A stretch of DNA of 55,102 nt from Bacteroidia bacterium. Its GTDB lineage: Bacteria; Bacteroidota; Bacteroidia; B-17B0; Aurantibacillaceae. How positions within the stretch are numbered: the first letter of the stretch is position 1; the number at the start of each line of letters is the position of its first letter. Positions 17,353-26,971 of the stretch are shown here, in pieces. A program made the position numbers and the translations under genes. Location of the stretch: the NCBI GenBank assembly GCA_022841465.1, contig JALHRL010000025.1, forward strand, positions 1 through 55,102, read 5' to 3'. The notes under the pieces were generated by a model that did not search any database, was not told the DNA's origin, and saw only the letters and a program-made list of their open reading frames with translations.

Positions 17353-18084
17353 GTGGATTTTATTCTTTCAATAATAGCGCTTTCTTTACCAGTAATAATT
17401 ATAGGGGTTTCTGCATTTTCAATAAAACTGAGTCAAAATGCATTTAAACTTGTTTTAGCTTTTAGTGCTGCTTATCTTTTTTCAACTACTATCATGCACC
17501 TTTTGCCGGAAGTGTATGGAAGTGCCGATTTTAAATTAGCAGGATTGTTTATTGTTGTAGGTTTTTCTATTCAACTATTTATAGAAAACTTTAGTTCAGG
17601 GTTAGAGCATGGTCATAGTCACCACCACTCTGATACTTGCAAAAAACATTTGCCTTATGGAATTATTATAGGTTTATATGTGCATTCATTTATTGAAGGA
17701 TTACCGGTTTACCATTATCAACCCGAAACTCAAAAAATTACAGATTACCAATTAATAATAGGTTTAGTTATTCATAATATTCCTATTTCCTTCTTATTTG
17801 TTGCACTCTTAAAAGAACATGGGGCAAAAGTATCTCAAATATTGCTTTATTTAGTCTTGTTTTCATTAATGGCTCCCCTAGGCTTTTTATTTAGTTATTT
17901 CGTACAATCACTCAGTGCATCTGCTTTACTAAACTATCAATACATTGCCAGCGCAATAGTTATTGGCATTTTCTTATATATTTCTACAGCAATTTTGTTT
18001 GAGGCGAGCGAAGAACATAAGTACACTCCTGCTAAAATAATAACTATGTTACTCGGAATTGTTTTAGCCTATTTATTAAGCTAA
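17353..18084 (+). CDS. ZIP family metal (zinc/iron) transporter
   Basis: 243 aa inner-membrane permease with about eight helices. Family marks are a His-rich cytoplasmic loop (HGHSHHHSDTCKKH, ~91-104), the metal-site helix HSFIEGLP and the following HNIPISFLFVALLKEHG. It imports divalent metals, most often zinc. The start is GTG 17353, which gives a first membrane helix beginning at once (MDFILSIIALSLPVIII). Its TAA overlaps the priA ATG (TAATG, 18082-18086). Confidence 0.92.
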   Translation: MDFILSIIALSLPVIIIGVSAFSIKLSQNAFKLVLAFSAAYLFSTTIMHLLPEVYGSADFKLAGLFIVVGFSIQLFIENFSSGLEHGHSHHHSDTCKKHLPYGIIIGLYVHSFIEGLPVYHYQPETQKITDYQLIIGLVIHNIPISFLFVALLKEHGAKVSQILLYLVLFSLMAPLGFLFSYFVQSLSASALLNYQYIASAIVIGIFLYISTAILFEASEEHKYTPAKIITMLLGIVLAYLLS

Positions 18085-20570
18085 TGAGTAAAGTAACTCT
18101 TTTTGCAGATATTATAATTCCGCTTGGTGTTCCCAACAAATACACATATCGTGTTCCTTCAGAATTAAACGAAAGTATTGAAGAAGGAAAAAGAGTTTTA
18201 GTGCAATTTGGTAAATCAAAAATTTACACCGGTATAGTTTACGCATTGCATCAAATAGCCCCTGTAAATTATCAAGCAAAATACATAGAGGCAATATTAG
18301 ACGATTTTCCGGTTGTAAATAAAACGCAATTAAAATTTTGGGATTGGATTTCATACTACTATTGTGCAAATCCGGGTGATGTTTTAAATGCAGCATTGCC
18401 CTCAGGTTTAAAGTTAAGCAGTACTTCTCATGTACAGTTAAATCCCGAATTTAATTTTGAGGAAATTGAACACGGTTTTTTTAATGATACCGAACATAAA
18501 ATAATTGAAATACTTCATGCAAATGCCAATATAAGTATTGAAGAACTGGCAACATTCTTAAAACTAAAATCCTCCCATCATCAAGTAAATAAATTAATAA
18601 AGAAAAACGCAGTTGTAGTATTTGAAGAAATTAAAGATAAATACAAGCCAAAAATTATTTCTCAGATAAAATTAAATGATAAATATAATACCGAAACAGA
18701 ATTACATCAATTAATTAATAGTTTAGAGAAAAGAGCATTTAAACAAGCGGAAGTTTTACTAGGGTATTTACACTTAGTAAAAATAAACACTATTGAAGAA
18801 GGCTGGATTAATAAAACAGAACTTGCAAAAAAAACAGATTCGTCTGCTTTAAACTCGCTAATTAAAAAAGAAATATTTTCGGAAAAACAAGTTGAAGTGG
18901 ATAGACTGGTTTTTCTAAAAAACAAACACCCAATAAAACCCCTAACAAAACACCAAGAAGAAGCATACAATAAAATAAGTACTGCTTTTGATGCAAACAA
19001 AATTTCACTTTTAATGGGCGTTACAGGAAGTGGTAAAACAGAGGTTTATATTAAACTCATAGAAAAAACCTTAAAAGAAAACAAACAAATTCTTTTTCTG
19101 GTTCCGGAAATTGCATTAACAACTCAATTAATTACTCGTTTAAGAGCAGTGTTTGGTGAATTGGTAGGAGTATATCATTCTCGCTTTAGTGAAAATGAGC
19201 GCGTTGAAATATGGAACAATGTTTTACAAAATAAAACCGGGCAAGAAAAACAATACAAAATAATTTTAGCCGCACGATCGGGTTTATTTTTACCCTTTAA
19301 TAACTTAGGCTTAATAATTATTGATGAAGAACACGACTTTTCGTTTAAACAAAGCTCCCCTTCTCCACGTTACCACGCCAGAGATGCAGCCATTTTTCTT
19401 TCTACTCTTTTTAACGCTAATGTTTTACTTGGTACTGCAACACCTTCGTTAGAATCTTACCAAAATTCCTTACAAGGAAAATATGAGCTAATAGAATTGC
19501 AACAACAGTTTTATGAAACAGGTAAAACAAATATTGAAGTTTGCGATATAAATTATTTTGAAAAAGCGCAAAACATGAAAGGTGTTTTAACGCCACCACT
19601 TTTTGATGCCATAAATGATGCTTTAAAAGAAAAAAAACAAATAATACTTTTTCAAAACAGAAGAGGATTTGCGCCTTATACTCAATGCAATGCATGTGCC
19701 ACCATTCCCTACTGTATTAATTGCGATGTGCCATTAATTTATCATAAGTACCTAAATAAATTAAAATGTCATTATTGCGGTTATACTACTGATAGCCCTA
19801 AATCATGTGCAGCGTGCGGAAGTACAGATTTACGCTTTAAAGGTCTAGGTACAGAAAAAATAGAAGAAGAAATTGAAACGCTTTTTCCAAATGCCAAAAT
19901 AGCACGCTTAGATTTAGATACCACGCGCAGTAAGTACGCCTACAAACAAATAATTGATGATTTCGAAAATCAAGAAACAGATATTTTAATAGGAACTCAA
20001 ATGGTTACTAAAGGGTTAGATTTTGGTAATGTATCCATCGTTGGAATTTTAAATGCAGATTCGTTTTTAAATTTTCCCGACTTTAGAAGTTTTGAAAAAT
20101 CTTACCAATTAATTACACAGCTTAAAGGTAGAGCCGGAAGAAAAAATAACATTGGTAAACTTTTTATTCAAACAAACCAAAAAGAACACAAAGTGCTTTC
20201 CTATATTTTAAAAGACGATATCAAGTCTTTTTACAAATTACAACTAGAAGAAAGAGAAAGCTTTGTTTATCCACCTTTTTACCGACTCATTCAATTAAAC
20301 ATTATTTCGGCGAATGCAGATGAATTAAATCATTTATCTATAGAGCTCGCTAAACTATTAAAACCGGTTTTTCAAAATAGATTACTAGGGCCTGAAAGCC
20401 CAATGGTTGCAAGAATTAAAAACAACTATTACAAAAAAATATTATTGAAAATGAATAAAGCTGATTCTCCAAAAAAAATAAGGGAATTTATTCTGAATTC
20501 AATTATTCAATTACAATCAACTTATAAAAAATGGAAATTTACAGTTCAAGTTGATGTTGACCCATCCTAA
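18084..20570 (+). CDS. priA: primosomal replication restart helicase PriA
   Basis: 828 aa. It rebuilds replisomes at stalled forks. N-terminal 3'-DNA-binding domain (FADIIIPLGVPNKYTYRVPSEL); Walker A GVTGSGKTEVYIK (~311-323); DEEH box in LIIIDEEHDF; and eight Cys in CxxC pairs binding two zinc ions (CNAC, CINC, CHYC, CAAC; ~535-580). Helicase motifs include GTQMVTKGLDF and QLKGRAGR. Full length for the family. It converges on the next gene with only 3 bp between stop codons. Confidence 0.97.
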   Translation: MSKVTLFADIIIPLGVPNKYTYRVPSELNESIEEGKRVLVQFGKSKIYTGIVYALHQIAPVNYQAKYIEAILDDFPVVNKTQLKFWDWISYYYCANPGDVLNAALPSGLKLSSTSHVQLNPEFNFEEIEHGFFNDTEHKIIEILHANANISIEELATFLKLKSSHHQVNKLIKKNAVVVFEEIKDKYKPKIISQIKLNDKYNTETELHQLINSLEKRAFKQAEVLLGYLHLVKINTIEEGWINKTELAKKTDSSALNSLIKKEIFSEKQVEVDRLVFLKNKHPIKPLTKHQEEAYNKISTAFDANKISLLMGVTGSGKTEVYIKLIEKTLKENKQILFLVPEIALTTQLITRLRAVFGELVGVYHSRFSENERVEIWNNVLQNKTGQEKQYKIILAARSGLFLPFNNLGLIIIDEEHDFSFKQSSPSPRYHARDAAIFLSTLFNANVLLGTATPSLESYQNSLQGKYELIELQQQFYETGKTNIEVCDINYFEKAQNMKGVLTPPLFDAINDALKEKKQIILFQNRRGFAPYTQCNACATIPYCINCDVPLIYHKYLNKLKCHYCGYTTDSPKSCAACGSTDLRFKGLGTEKIEEEIETLFPNAKIARLDLDTTRSKYAYKQIIDDFENQETDILIGTQMVTKGLDFGNVSIVGILNADSFLNFPDFRSFEKSYQLITQLKGRAGRKNNIGKLFIQTNQKEHKVLSYILKDDIKSFYKLQLEERESFVYPPFYRLIQLNIISANADELNHLSIELAKLLKPVFQNRLLGPESPMVARIKNNYYKKILLKMNKADSPKKIREFILNSIIQLQSTYKKWKFTVQVDVDPS

Positions 20571-20573
20571 ATT

Positions 20574-21560
20574 TTAAACATATCCCAATTTACCAATTAA
20601 TAAGTAAACAGTTGTAAATATTAACAACACAACTATAATGTTAGTGATTTTAGTTCTTTTTACTTGAAACAAATACTCCCCTACTAAAAAACTAATTGGA
20701 ATTGAGAATAATGATAATACTTTTACATACCCCATTCCGGGTGTAAAAACAGATGGTAAAACAAATAAAATAAACCAGAAAAAAACACTTTTTGATTTTT
20801 GCTTTTTTACAGTATTCCCTAAACCATTTACTAAATAATAAAATATGCTAACTATCAAAAGTAAAGAAGTAAATATAAATAACGGTAAATTATAAATACT
20901 GAAAACGGGCAATTTAAATGCGGAGAAAAGCATTGGTAAACTTTCAAAAATATACCATTGATTAAAATTAACCAAATAAGCCAAACACTCATAAATAAAA
21001 ACAGGAGCTATTGCCCCTAATAAAGAAATAATTAATTCACGCCAGTTAAATGGCCGCAAAACAAACAACGAAATAAAAATTACAGGGAAAATAAAAACAT
21101 TTATAATGTTTAAAAATAAAGAAACAGATGCCCAAAAACTTGCATTAAATAAATTACTTAACACATTCTCTTTTCTGTAGGTATCTAAAATTCTATAAAT
21201 AACATATAAAAAAATAACATTACTTAGTAGGAATGAAGACACTCTTTCTTTATCAGAAATAGATGCATTTAATAGTAAAAAAATAAAAAAAGGAAAATAA
21301 TTTACCTTCTCAACAATTTCTTCATTAGAAATTATATATCCAACTAAAGCCAAACCAACAAATAAGGCAATTTGATTGGATAAAAAAACAATAAAAGGAA
21401 CTTTAATAAGCGACTCAAAATAATTATAAAAAATATTGGGATAAAAAATAATTTCATTCTCTACCTTAGCCAATAAATTAAGGGTTAGAATAATAGCATA
21501 AATCACTATAAAAAACCATAAAATTCCTCTAAAACCGCTATTTAAACGCTTGGCTAACAC
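20574..21560 (-). CDS. DUF6427-type polytopic membrane protein
   Basis: 328 aa, almost entirely hydrophobic, roughly ten transmembrane helices. No catalytic motif. A conserved-looking centre includes NASISDKERVSSFLLSNVIFLYVIYRILDTYRKEN and FPVIFISLFVLRPFNWRELIISLLGA. The match to DUF6427 is by topology, length and neighbourhood: this family is typically next to a small DUF6341 protein in Bacteroidota, and such a gene is divergent here at 21638. Function unknown. Confidence 0.75.
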   Translation of the reverse strand: MLAKRLNSGFRGILWFFIVIYAIILTLNLLAKVENEIIFYPNIFYNYFESLIKVPFIVFLSNQIALFVGLALVGYIISNEEIVEKVNYFPFFIFLLLNASISDKERVSSFLLSNVIFLYVIYRILDTYRKENVLSNLFNASFWASVSLFLNIINVFIFPVIFISLFVLRPFNWRELIISLLGAIAPVFIYECLAYLVNFNQWYIFESLPMLFSAFKLPVFSIYNLPLFIFTSLLLIVSIFYYLVNGLGNTVKKQKSKSVFFWFILFVLPSVFTPGMGYVKVLSLFSIPISFLVGEYLFQVKRTKITNIIVVLLIFTTVYLLIGKLGYV

Positions 21561-21585
21561 AATTTTTTTAATTCAAATCTTTTAC

Positions 21586-21593
21586 TAAATTTG
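21586..21593 (+). promoter_or_regulatory. -7 element for the DUF6341-like gene
   Basis: TAAATTTG, a perfect TAnnTTTG, 44 nt before the ATG at 21638. It lies in the intergenic space shared with the divergent DUF6427-type gene. Confidence 0.5.
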
Positions 21594-21637
21594 TTGCTGT
21601 AAACTTAATAAATAATAACCTGATTAAATAATAAGCA

Positions 21638-21838
21638 ATGAAAGCATTAATGATAACTTGGACAGACATCTTTGAAGGTACAGGTGCTGTTTTTCAATGG
21701 ATTTTTAAAGGAATGAAATCAATGGGCCAAGTTCCTAATGTTTTGATTTCTGCATTTATTATTTTTCTTTTAGCGTATTGGTGCATGCGCCTTGTTCGCT
21801 ACAAAAAAGAAGCGCAACGTAACGGAACTGTAGAATAA
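21638..21838 (+). CDS. small single-span membrane protein, DUF6341-like
   Basis: 66 aa. Amphipathic N-terminus (ITWTDIFEGTGAVFQWIFKGMKSMGQVP), one membrane helix (NVLISAFIIFLLAYWCMRLV) and a charged tail. Pattern and size resemble the DUF6341 family found beside DUF6427 genes. No known function. It has its own promoter element and a strong terminator, so it is a stand-alone transcript. Confidence 0.7.
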   Translation: MKALMITWTDIFEGTGAVFQWIFKGMKSMGQVPNVLISAFIIFLLAYWCMRLVRYKKEAQRNGTVE

Positions 21839-21858
21839 TATCACTTCAAAAAAAATTA

Positions 21859-21888
21859 AACCCTTTGTTAAAAGCAAAGGGTTTTTTG
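21859..21888 (+). terminator. intrinsic terminator
   Basis: AACCCTTTG (21859-21867) pairs perfectly with CAAAGGGTT (21875-21883) around a 7-nt loop, then TTTTTG. Confidence 0.9.
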
Positions 21889-21899
21889 TTTTCTCTGCT

Positions 21900-22823
21900 A
21901 TGCACAGTTTAAATAAATACGTTAACCAGATTCTGTTTCTTATTGGAATTTCACTTTTACTTAATTCCTGTTTTTCGAAATATATTTATACCGAAAAAGA
22001 AATAAATCAACATTATAAAAACAAAAATTACAAGCCGGTTTTTAATCAAATAACATATAATAATCAGCAATTGTATTATGCTGAATTTGGCGATACCGCA
22101 AAACCTTTACTGTTACTTATTCACGGGGCTCCGGCTGCTTGGTACACCTGGATGAATTTCACCGATAACGATTCTCTGCGCACAAAATATCACATTCTTG
22201 CAATTGATAGATTAGGTTATGGAAAAAGCAATTATGGAAAAGCGCAATTGGATATTCACGAGCAAATTTGTGCTATTCAGTACATAATTGATAAATACCC
22301 ACATAAACAATTGAATTTAGCCGGCAGATCTTACGGAGCTCCCATTGCCGCAGCCTTAGCAAATATCAATCAAAAAAACTGCAGTAATTTATATTTGTTT
22401 TCCCCGGTAATTTCTCCCTATAAAGAAAAAAAATACTGGTTTTCGGGTATGGCAAAAGCTGCACCCGTAAAATGGTTTTTACCAAAAGCATTAAATGTGG
22501 CAAGTGCTGAAAAATATGCACATCTTAAACAAATGAATGAACTACTAAATCACTACCCCGGTATTAAATCAAATGTTATTATTGTTGCAGGAAAAAAAGA
22601 TTGGGTTGCCGATTCATCTAATTTCAGAATTTGCGACAGTTTAATTTGTAGCCCAAATAAAAAGAAAATACTTCTAGAAAATGCTGATCATTTTTTAACT
22701 TTTAATTACCCTTTAACAATGGCGGCTTTACTATACACTCCTTTTCATCACTTTAATGAAAACAACTTTGTTGCCCAATTAGAACAAGAAAAATTAAAAA
22801 ACAGCAAAAAGGCCAAAAAATAG
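21900..22823 (+). CDS. alpha/beta-hydrolase lipoprotein
   Basis: 307 aa. N-terminal lipoprotein signal with lipobox LLNSC (Cys ~24). Oxyanion region LLIHGAPAAWYTWM, nucleophile elbow GRSYGAP (Ser in G-x-S-x-G), Asp in AGKKDWVADSSN and His in LENADHFLTF: a complete catalytic triad. The very basic C-terminus (KLKNSKKAKK) is unusual for a lipoprotein hydrolase. Substrate unknown. It begins only 12 bp after a terminator, so its promoter must overlap that terminator or lie inside the preceding gene. Confidence 0.88.
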   Translation: MHSLNKYVNQILFLIGISLLLNSCFSKYIYTEKEINQHYKNKNYKPVFNQITYNNQQLYYAEFGDTAKPLLLLIHGAPAAWYTWMNFTDNDSLRTKYHILAIDRLGYGKSNYGKAQLDIHEQICAIQYIIDKYPHKQLNLAGRSYGAPIAAALANINQKNCSNLYLFSPVISPYKEKKYWFSGMAKAAPVKWFLPKALNVASAEKYAHLKQMNELLNHYPGIKSNVIIVAGKKDWVADSSNFRICDSLICSPNKKKILLENADHFLTFNYPLTMAALLYTPFHHFNENNFVAQLEQEKLKNSKKAKK

Positions 22824-22858
22824 CTATATTTTTGGTTATCAAGCACTTTTACTTGTTG

Positions 22859-22886
22859 TTTGAATGAAATAAAAAACATATATTTG
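22859..22886 (+). promoter_or_regulatory. promoter of yceD-rpmF
   Basis: -33 TTTG at 22859-22862, a 16-nt spacer and a perfect -7 TATATTTG at 22879-22886. It decides the start of the next gene: the in-frame start at 22860 would lie inside the promoter, so ATG 22905 is used. Confidence 0.75.
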
Positions 22887-22904
22887 CATCCCTTTTTAAG
22901 GAAA

Positions 22905-23426
22905 ATGGGCAAAACTAAGTACATAATCAAAACTGGAGGTTTGCCTGTTGGTAATCACGAATTTGAATTTGAAGTTACCGGGGCGTTCTTTAAAGAAAAT
23001 GATGCAAATGATATTCTAGATGCAAAGGTGAATATTTCTGCAGAATTGCTAAAACAAAACAACGTTTTACAACTTTGCTTTACCATTTCAGGAACCGTTA
23101 AAATGGATTGTGACCGATGCTTAAAAGAATTTGATTTTCCAATACATTCAGAAGAGAAATTGGTTGTAAAGTATGGTAACCCTAAAGACTCAGACGATGA
23201 AGTGTTGGTGGTTGCAGAAGGAGAAACGGATTTAAATATAACTCAGCAAATTTATGAGTTTATAATTACCGCGTTACCTTACAGAAAAGTACCCTGTGAA
23301 ATTGATGATACCTTTGAATGTGATGAAGAAGTAATAAGTAAGTTGAATGAAAATAGTTCAACAGAAGAAATTGAAAATAATCCTGTTTGGGATAAATTGA
23401 ATAAAATAAAGTTAAACAAGAATTAA
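22905..23426 (+). CDS. YceD/DUF177 family protein
   Basis: 173 aa from ATG 22905. Characteristic Cys pair in ISGTVKMDCDRCLKEFDFPI (CDRC) and a second Cys pair near PCEIDDTFECDEE; acidic C-terminus ending WDKLNKIKLNKN. This family is linked to 23S rRNA accumulation in E. coli and nearly always precedes rpmF and plsX, as here (12 bp before rpmF). A longer reading from 22860 is rejected because that start overlaps the -33 element. Confidence 0.92.
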   Translation: MGKTKYIIKTGGLPVGNHEFEFEVTGAFFKENDANDILDAKVNISAELLKQNNVLQLCFTISGTVKMDCDRCLKEFDFPIHSEEKLVVKYGNPKDSDDEVLVVAEGETDLNITQQIYEFIITALPYRKVPCEIDDTFECDEEVISKLNENSSTEEIENNPVWDKLNKIKLNKN

Positions 23427-23438
23427 AAAATAGAAAAC

Positions 23439-23627
23439 ATGCCTAATCCAAAACGAAAACTATCCCGCTCTCGCAGAGATTCTCGCCGCGCAACATACAA
23501 AGCGCCGAGTATGACTATAACAAAAGACCCTGTTACCGGTGAAGCACATTTAATGCACCGTGCTTATTGGTTAGAAGGAAAACTTTACTACAAAGGTAAA
23601 GTGGTTATGGAAAAAGCAAGTGCTTGA
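23439..23627 (+). CDS. rpmF: 50S ribosomal protein L32
   Basis: 62 aa, very basic N-terminus [21 protein letters not shown] with the body [30 protein letters not shown]. It has no Cys, so this is the zinc-independent form. Operon with yceD and followed by a terminator, so plsX-fabH need their own promoter. Confidence 0.97.
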   Translation: MPNPKRKLSRSRRDSRRATYKAPSMTITKDPVTGEAHLMHRAYWLEGKLYYKGKVVMEKASA

Positions 23628-23645
23628 GATTAAACAATTTAAAAG

Positions 23646-23670
23646 AAGCGGCCTAAAAGCCGCTTTTTTA
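23646..23670 (+). terminator. intrinsic terminator after rpmF
   Basis: AAGCGGC (23646-23652) pairs with GCCGCTT (23659-23665), 6-nt loop, then a T run. Confidence 0.9.
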
Positions 23671-23788
23671 TTTAATAATACAAAAAGGTTAATAAGTAAT
23701 CTTACTTTTTTTAAACTATAATTAGTACTTTTCGCCTTTAATTAAAAGAACTTTAATATAAATTTATTGATTAAGTGCGCTATAAATT

Positions 23789-24727
23789 ATGAGAATTGGT
23801 CTTGATATTATGGGTGGTGATTATGCTCCCAAAAATTGTTTAGACGGAGCTATTTTAGCACTAAAAGAATTACCTCCTGAAGTAAAAATAGTACTGATTG
23901 GCGACAGCGAAGCGGCTAAAACTTATTTAACAGAAAAAAAAGTAAAGCCCGAAAGTTTTGAATTTGTTCATACCACTCAAATTATAGAAATGGCTGAACA
24001 TCCAACAAAAGCCTTTTCGCAAAAACCTCAAAGCAGCATTGCTGTTGGTTTTAAAATGCTTAAAGATCAGCAATTAGATGCATTTGCCAGTGCCGGTAAT
24101 ACTGGTGCTATGTTAGTTGGCTCAATGTTCTCTGTAAAAGCTATACCGGGCATTATTAGGCCTTGCATTACAACAATACTCCCTAAAATAAACGGTGGAT
24201 TTGGAATTATGCTGGATGTTGGAACCAATGCAGATTGTAAGCCCGATGTATTGTATCAGTTTGGTGTATTAGGATCTATTTACGCGAAAGAAGTTTATAA
24301 AATTGAAAATCCTAAAGTTGGTTTATTAAATATTGGTGAAGAACCTGAAAAAGGAAACTTAGTTGCACAATCGGCCTATAATTTAATGAAGGAAACAAAA
24401 GAATTTAATTTTATTGGTAATGTTGAAGGACGTGATTTGTTTGGAGATAAAGTTGATGTAATAGTTTGCGACGGTTTTGTAGGAAATATTGTTCTTAAAA
24501 CTGCAGAAGCTTTTTATAGGTTAATTATGAAAAGAAAACGCAATGATGAATATTTTGATAAATTTAATTACGAATTATATGGAGGTACACCTATTCTGGG
24601 TGTAAACTCTACCGTAATGATTGGACACGGTATTTCAAGTGCACTTGCATTTAAAAACATGTTGGTTTTAGCTAAAGATGTAAACGACGCTAAACTAAAT
24701 GATAAAATAAAAACACTTTTTAGTTGA
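23789..24727 (+). CDS. plsX: phosphate acyltransferase PlsX
   Basis: 312 aa. It converts acyl-ACP to acyl-phosphate, the first committed step of phospholipid synthesis. N-terminal RIGLDIMGGDYAPK, central AFASAGNTGAMLVGSMF, and DVGTNADCKPDVLYQFG, all typical. No signal peptide; a peripheral membrane enzyme. A near-consensus -7 element (TACTTTTC) lies upstream around 23727. Followed by fabH with a 1-bp gap. Confidence 0.97.
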   Translation: MRIGLDIMGGDYAPKNCLDGAILALKELPPEVKIVLIGDSEAAKTYLTEKKVKPESFEFVHTTQIIEMAEHPTKAFSQKPQSSIAVGFKMLKDQQLDAFASAGNTGAMLVGSMFSVKAIPGIIRPCITTILPKINGGFGIMLDVGTNADCKPDVLYQFGVLGSIYAKEVYKIENPKVGLLNIGEEPEKGNLVAQSAYNLMKETKEFNFIGNVEGRDLFGDKVDVIVCDGFVGNIVLKTAEAFYRLIMKRKRNDEYFDKFNYELYGGTPILGVNSTVMIGHGISSALAFKNMLVLAKDVNDAKLNDKIKTLFS

Positions 24728-24728
24728 T

Positions 24729-25733
24729 ATGACTAGAGCCGCTATAACTGCAATTGGTGGATTTCTTCCTGATAATATTGTTACAAATTTTGATCTGGAA
24801 AAAATTATTGACACAACCGACGAGTGGATTACAACACGTACAGGAATTAAACAACGCCATTTAGAAAACGATCCCACAAAAGCTACTTCCGATATGGGAG
24901 TACAAGCCGTTTTACAGCTTTGTAAAAAACGCGGAATATCTCCTGAAGAAATTGATTTATTAATTTGTGCAACCGTTACTCCCGATTTAATTTTTCCCGC
25001 AACTGCAAATTTAATTAGCTCTAAACTTGGTGCAAAAAATGCTTGGAGTTTTGACCTGGGTGCAGCGTGCTCAGGATTTATTTATGCCGTTTCTACAGGT
25101 GCCCAATTTATTGAAACCGGCAGATATAAAAAAGTAGTGATTGTTGGCGCCGATATGATGAGCAGAATTATTGATTACACAGACAGAACAACCTGTGTGA
25201 TTTTTGGTGACGGGGCCGGTGCCGTTTTATTGGAACCCAGCAATGATGAAAATGGAATACAAGATTTTATTTTGCATGCCGATGGCAGTGGTGCGCAACA
25301 TCTGCGCATGAAAGCCGGTGGTTCATTAATGCCTCCTTCTCACGATACAATAAATCAACGTTTACATTTTGTGTATCAAGAAGGACAAGCAGTATTTAAA
25401 CATGCAGTTTATAATATGGCCGAAGTTAGTGCCAATATTATGGAAAAAAATAAATTAACAGCAAACGATATAACCTGGTTAGTGCCGCACCAAGCAAATA
25501 AACGCATTATTGAAGCAACAGCAGCGCGCATGGGTGTTGGCTCTGAAAAGGTAATGATGAATATTGAAAAATACGGCAATACAACCGCCGGTACTTTACC
25601 ACTGCTTTTATGGGATTACGAAAAAAGATTAAAACCCGGAGATAACCTTATTCTTTCTGCCTTTGGCGGTGGATTTACCTGGGGTGCAATGTATATTAAA
25701 TGGGCTTACGACGGAAGTAAAAGCGGGAAATAA
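24729..25733 (+). CDS. fabH: 3-oxoacyl-ACP synthase III (KAS III)
   Basis: 334 aa. It starts fatty acid synthesis by condensing acetyl-CoA (or a branched acyl-CoA) with malonyl-ACP. Catalytic Cys114 in LGAACSGFIYA, His in WLVPHQANKRI (~255) and Asn in KYGNTTAGTLPLLL (~285). N-terminal motif TTDEWITTRTGIKQRH. Coupled to plsX. Confidence 0.97.
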   Translation: MTRAAITAIGGFLPDNIVTNFDLEKIIDTTDEWITTRTGIKQRHLENDPTKATSDMGVQAVLQLCKKRGISPEEIDLLICATVTPDLIFPATANLISSKLGAKNAWSFDLGAACSGFIYAVSTGAQFIETGRYKKVVIVGADMMSRIIDYTDRTTCVIFGDGAGAVLLEPSNDENGIQDFILHADGSGAQHLRMKAGGSLMPPSHDTINQRLHFVYQEGQAVFKHAVYNMAEVSANIMEKNKLTANDITWLVPHQANKRIIEATAARMGVGSEKVMMNIEKYGNTTAGTLPLLLWDYEKRLKPGDNLILSAFGGGFTWGAMYIKWAYDGSKSGK

Positions 25734-25809
25734 CTGTTAAAAAAAGACAATCGTTTGTTTTTAGCACGCACTTTGTACTAAATAAAGAACTAATTAAAAA
25801 CTTATTAAA

Positions 25810-26823
25810 ATGAAAAAACTATTACTTGGCTTTATGCTAACAGGTGCCGCTTATTTTAATGCACAAAACAATTTAGTACTGTTTGCTGAAAATGGTGAAA
25901 AATTCCATCTTTTTTTAAATGGGGTTAAACAAAACTTAGATCCCGAAACAAATGTGAAGGTTGTTGATTTAATTCATCCTACCTACAAGTTAAAAGTCGT
26001 TTTTGAGGATAAAGCCAAGGGAATTGTTGATCAAACAATTTACTTAATGGATGGTGGCGAAAATGTAAAAAACAAAGAATTTGTAAGTTCAGTGAAACTA
26101 ACCGGAAAAGGCGTATACAAAATTCGTCCTGTTAGTGTTGCCGATATCAGCGATACAAAACCAAGCGCCGATCAAACGGTTGTTCATTACAGCACCACCG
26201 AACCAACACCAAGCGATAATCACGAAATTAATTCCAATGTAAATACAAACGTAAACACCTCAGGAGTGAATACCCATGTACAAGTAACAGAAACTACAAC
26301 ACAAACAAATGGTATGAACACAAATGTGGGCGTTAACGTAGGAGGTGTAGGAATAAACATTAATGTAAATGATAATATGGGTGGAATGAATAGCAACTCT
26401 ACCGTAACATCGCAAACAATTACTACCAGCAGTTCAAGTAGCGGAACAGATAATTACACCCATCAAAATATAAATAGCCAAAATAATGGTGGAACTAAAA
26501 CGCAAGCAGAAACCTCAACAGGAGCTTGCACTAAACCAATGAGCTCTTCTGCATTTAACGAAGCCAAAACTTCTATTTCTTCAAAAAGTTTTGATGAAAC
26601 AAAATTAAAAGTTGCAAAACAGGTAATAGAAAATAATTGTTTATCTTCTTCACAAGTAAAAGAAATTATGTTGCTTTTTAGCTTTGAAGAAACCCGCTTA
26701 GATTTAGCAAAACATGCTTATAGCCATACTTTTGATAGAAACAATTACTACAAATTAAACGATGCCTTTACTTTTGAAACATCGGTAGACGATTTAGATG
26801 AATACATTAAGTCGCATAAGTAG
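25810..26823 (+). CDS. secreted DUF4476 domain protein with Asn/Thr/Val low-complexity linker
   Basis: 337 aa. Signal peptide 1-19 (AAYFNAQ). N-terminal beta domain ~20-115 (LFAENGEKFHLFLNGVKQ), a low-complexity linker ~130-235 dominated by Asn, Thr, Val, Gly and Ser (for example NVNTNVNTSGVNTHV), and a helical DUF4476 domain ~240-337 (SSSAFNEAKTSISSKSFDETKLKVAKQVIENNCLSSSQVKEIM). Function unknown; a known Bacteroidota family. Monocistronic with its own strong terminator. Confidence 0.88.
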   Translation: MKKLLLGFMLTGAAYFNAQNNLVLFAENGEKFHLFLNGVKQNLDPETNVKVVDLIHPTYKLKVVFEDKAKGIVDQTIYLMDGGENVKNKEFVSSVKLTGKGVYKIRPVSVADISDTKPSADQTVVHYSTTEPTPSDNHEINSNVNTNVNTSGVNTHVQVTETTTQTNGMNTNVGVNVGGVGININVNDNMGGMNSNSTVTSQTITTSSSSSGTDNYTHQNINSQNNGGTKTQAETSTGACTKPMSSSAFNEAKTSISSKSFDETKLKVAKQVIENNCLSSSQVKEIMLLFSFEETRLDLAKHAYSHTFDRNNYYKLNDAFTFETSVDDLDEYIKSHK

Positions 26824-26859
26824 TTTTTAAAACCTGATTTATATCATTTCTCTGTTTTT

Positions 26860-26896
26860 CCGAAAGTCCTGATTTTACAGGACTTTCGGCTTTTTT
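26860..26896 (+). terminator. strong intrinsic terminator
   Basis: A perfect 12-bp stem CCGAAAGTCCTG/CAGGACTTTCGG around a 6-nt loop, then C and six T residues. Confidence 0.93.
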
Positions 26897-26956
26897 AGAA
26901 TCATTCTTAATAAGCAATTATGACAATTGTATGACAATAAAAAATAGGCGTATACG

Positions 26957-26964
26957 TACTTTTG
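26957..26964 (+). promoter_or_regulatory. -7 element of hemA, adjacent to the start codon
   Basis: TACTTTTG, a perfect TAnnTTTG. Only 7 nt separate it from the TTG start codon of hemA at 26972, so the predicted transcript has at most a few bases of leader. Confidence 0.65.
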
Positions 26965-26971
26965 CCTCGTA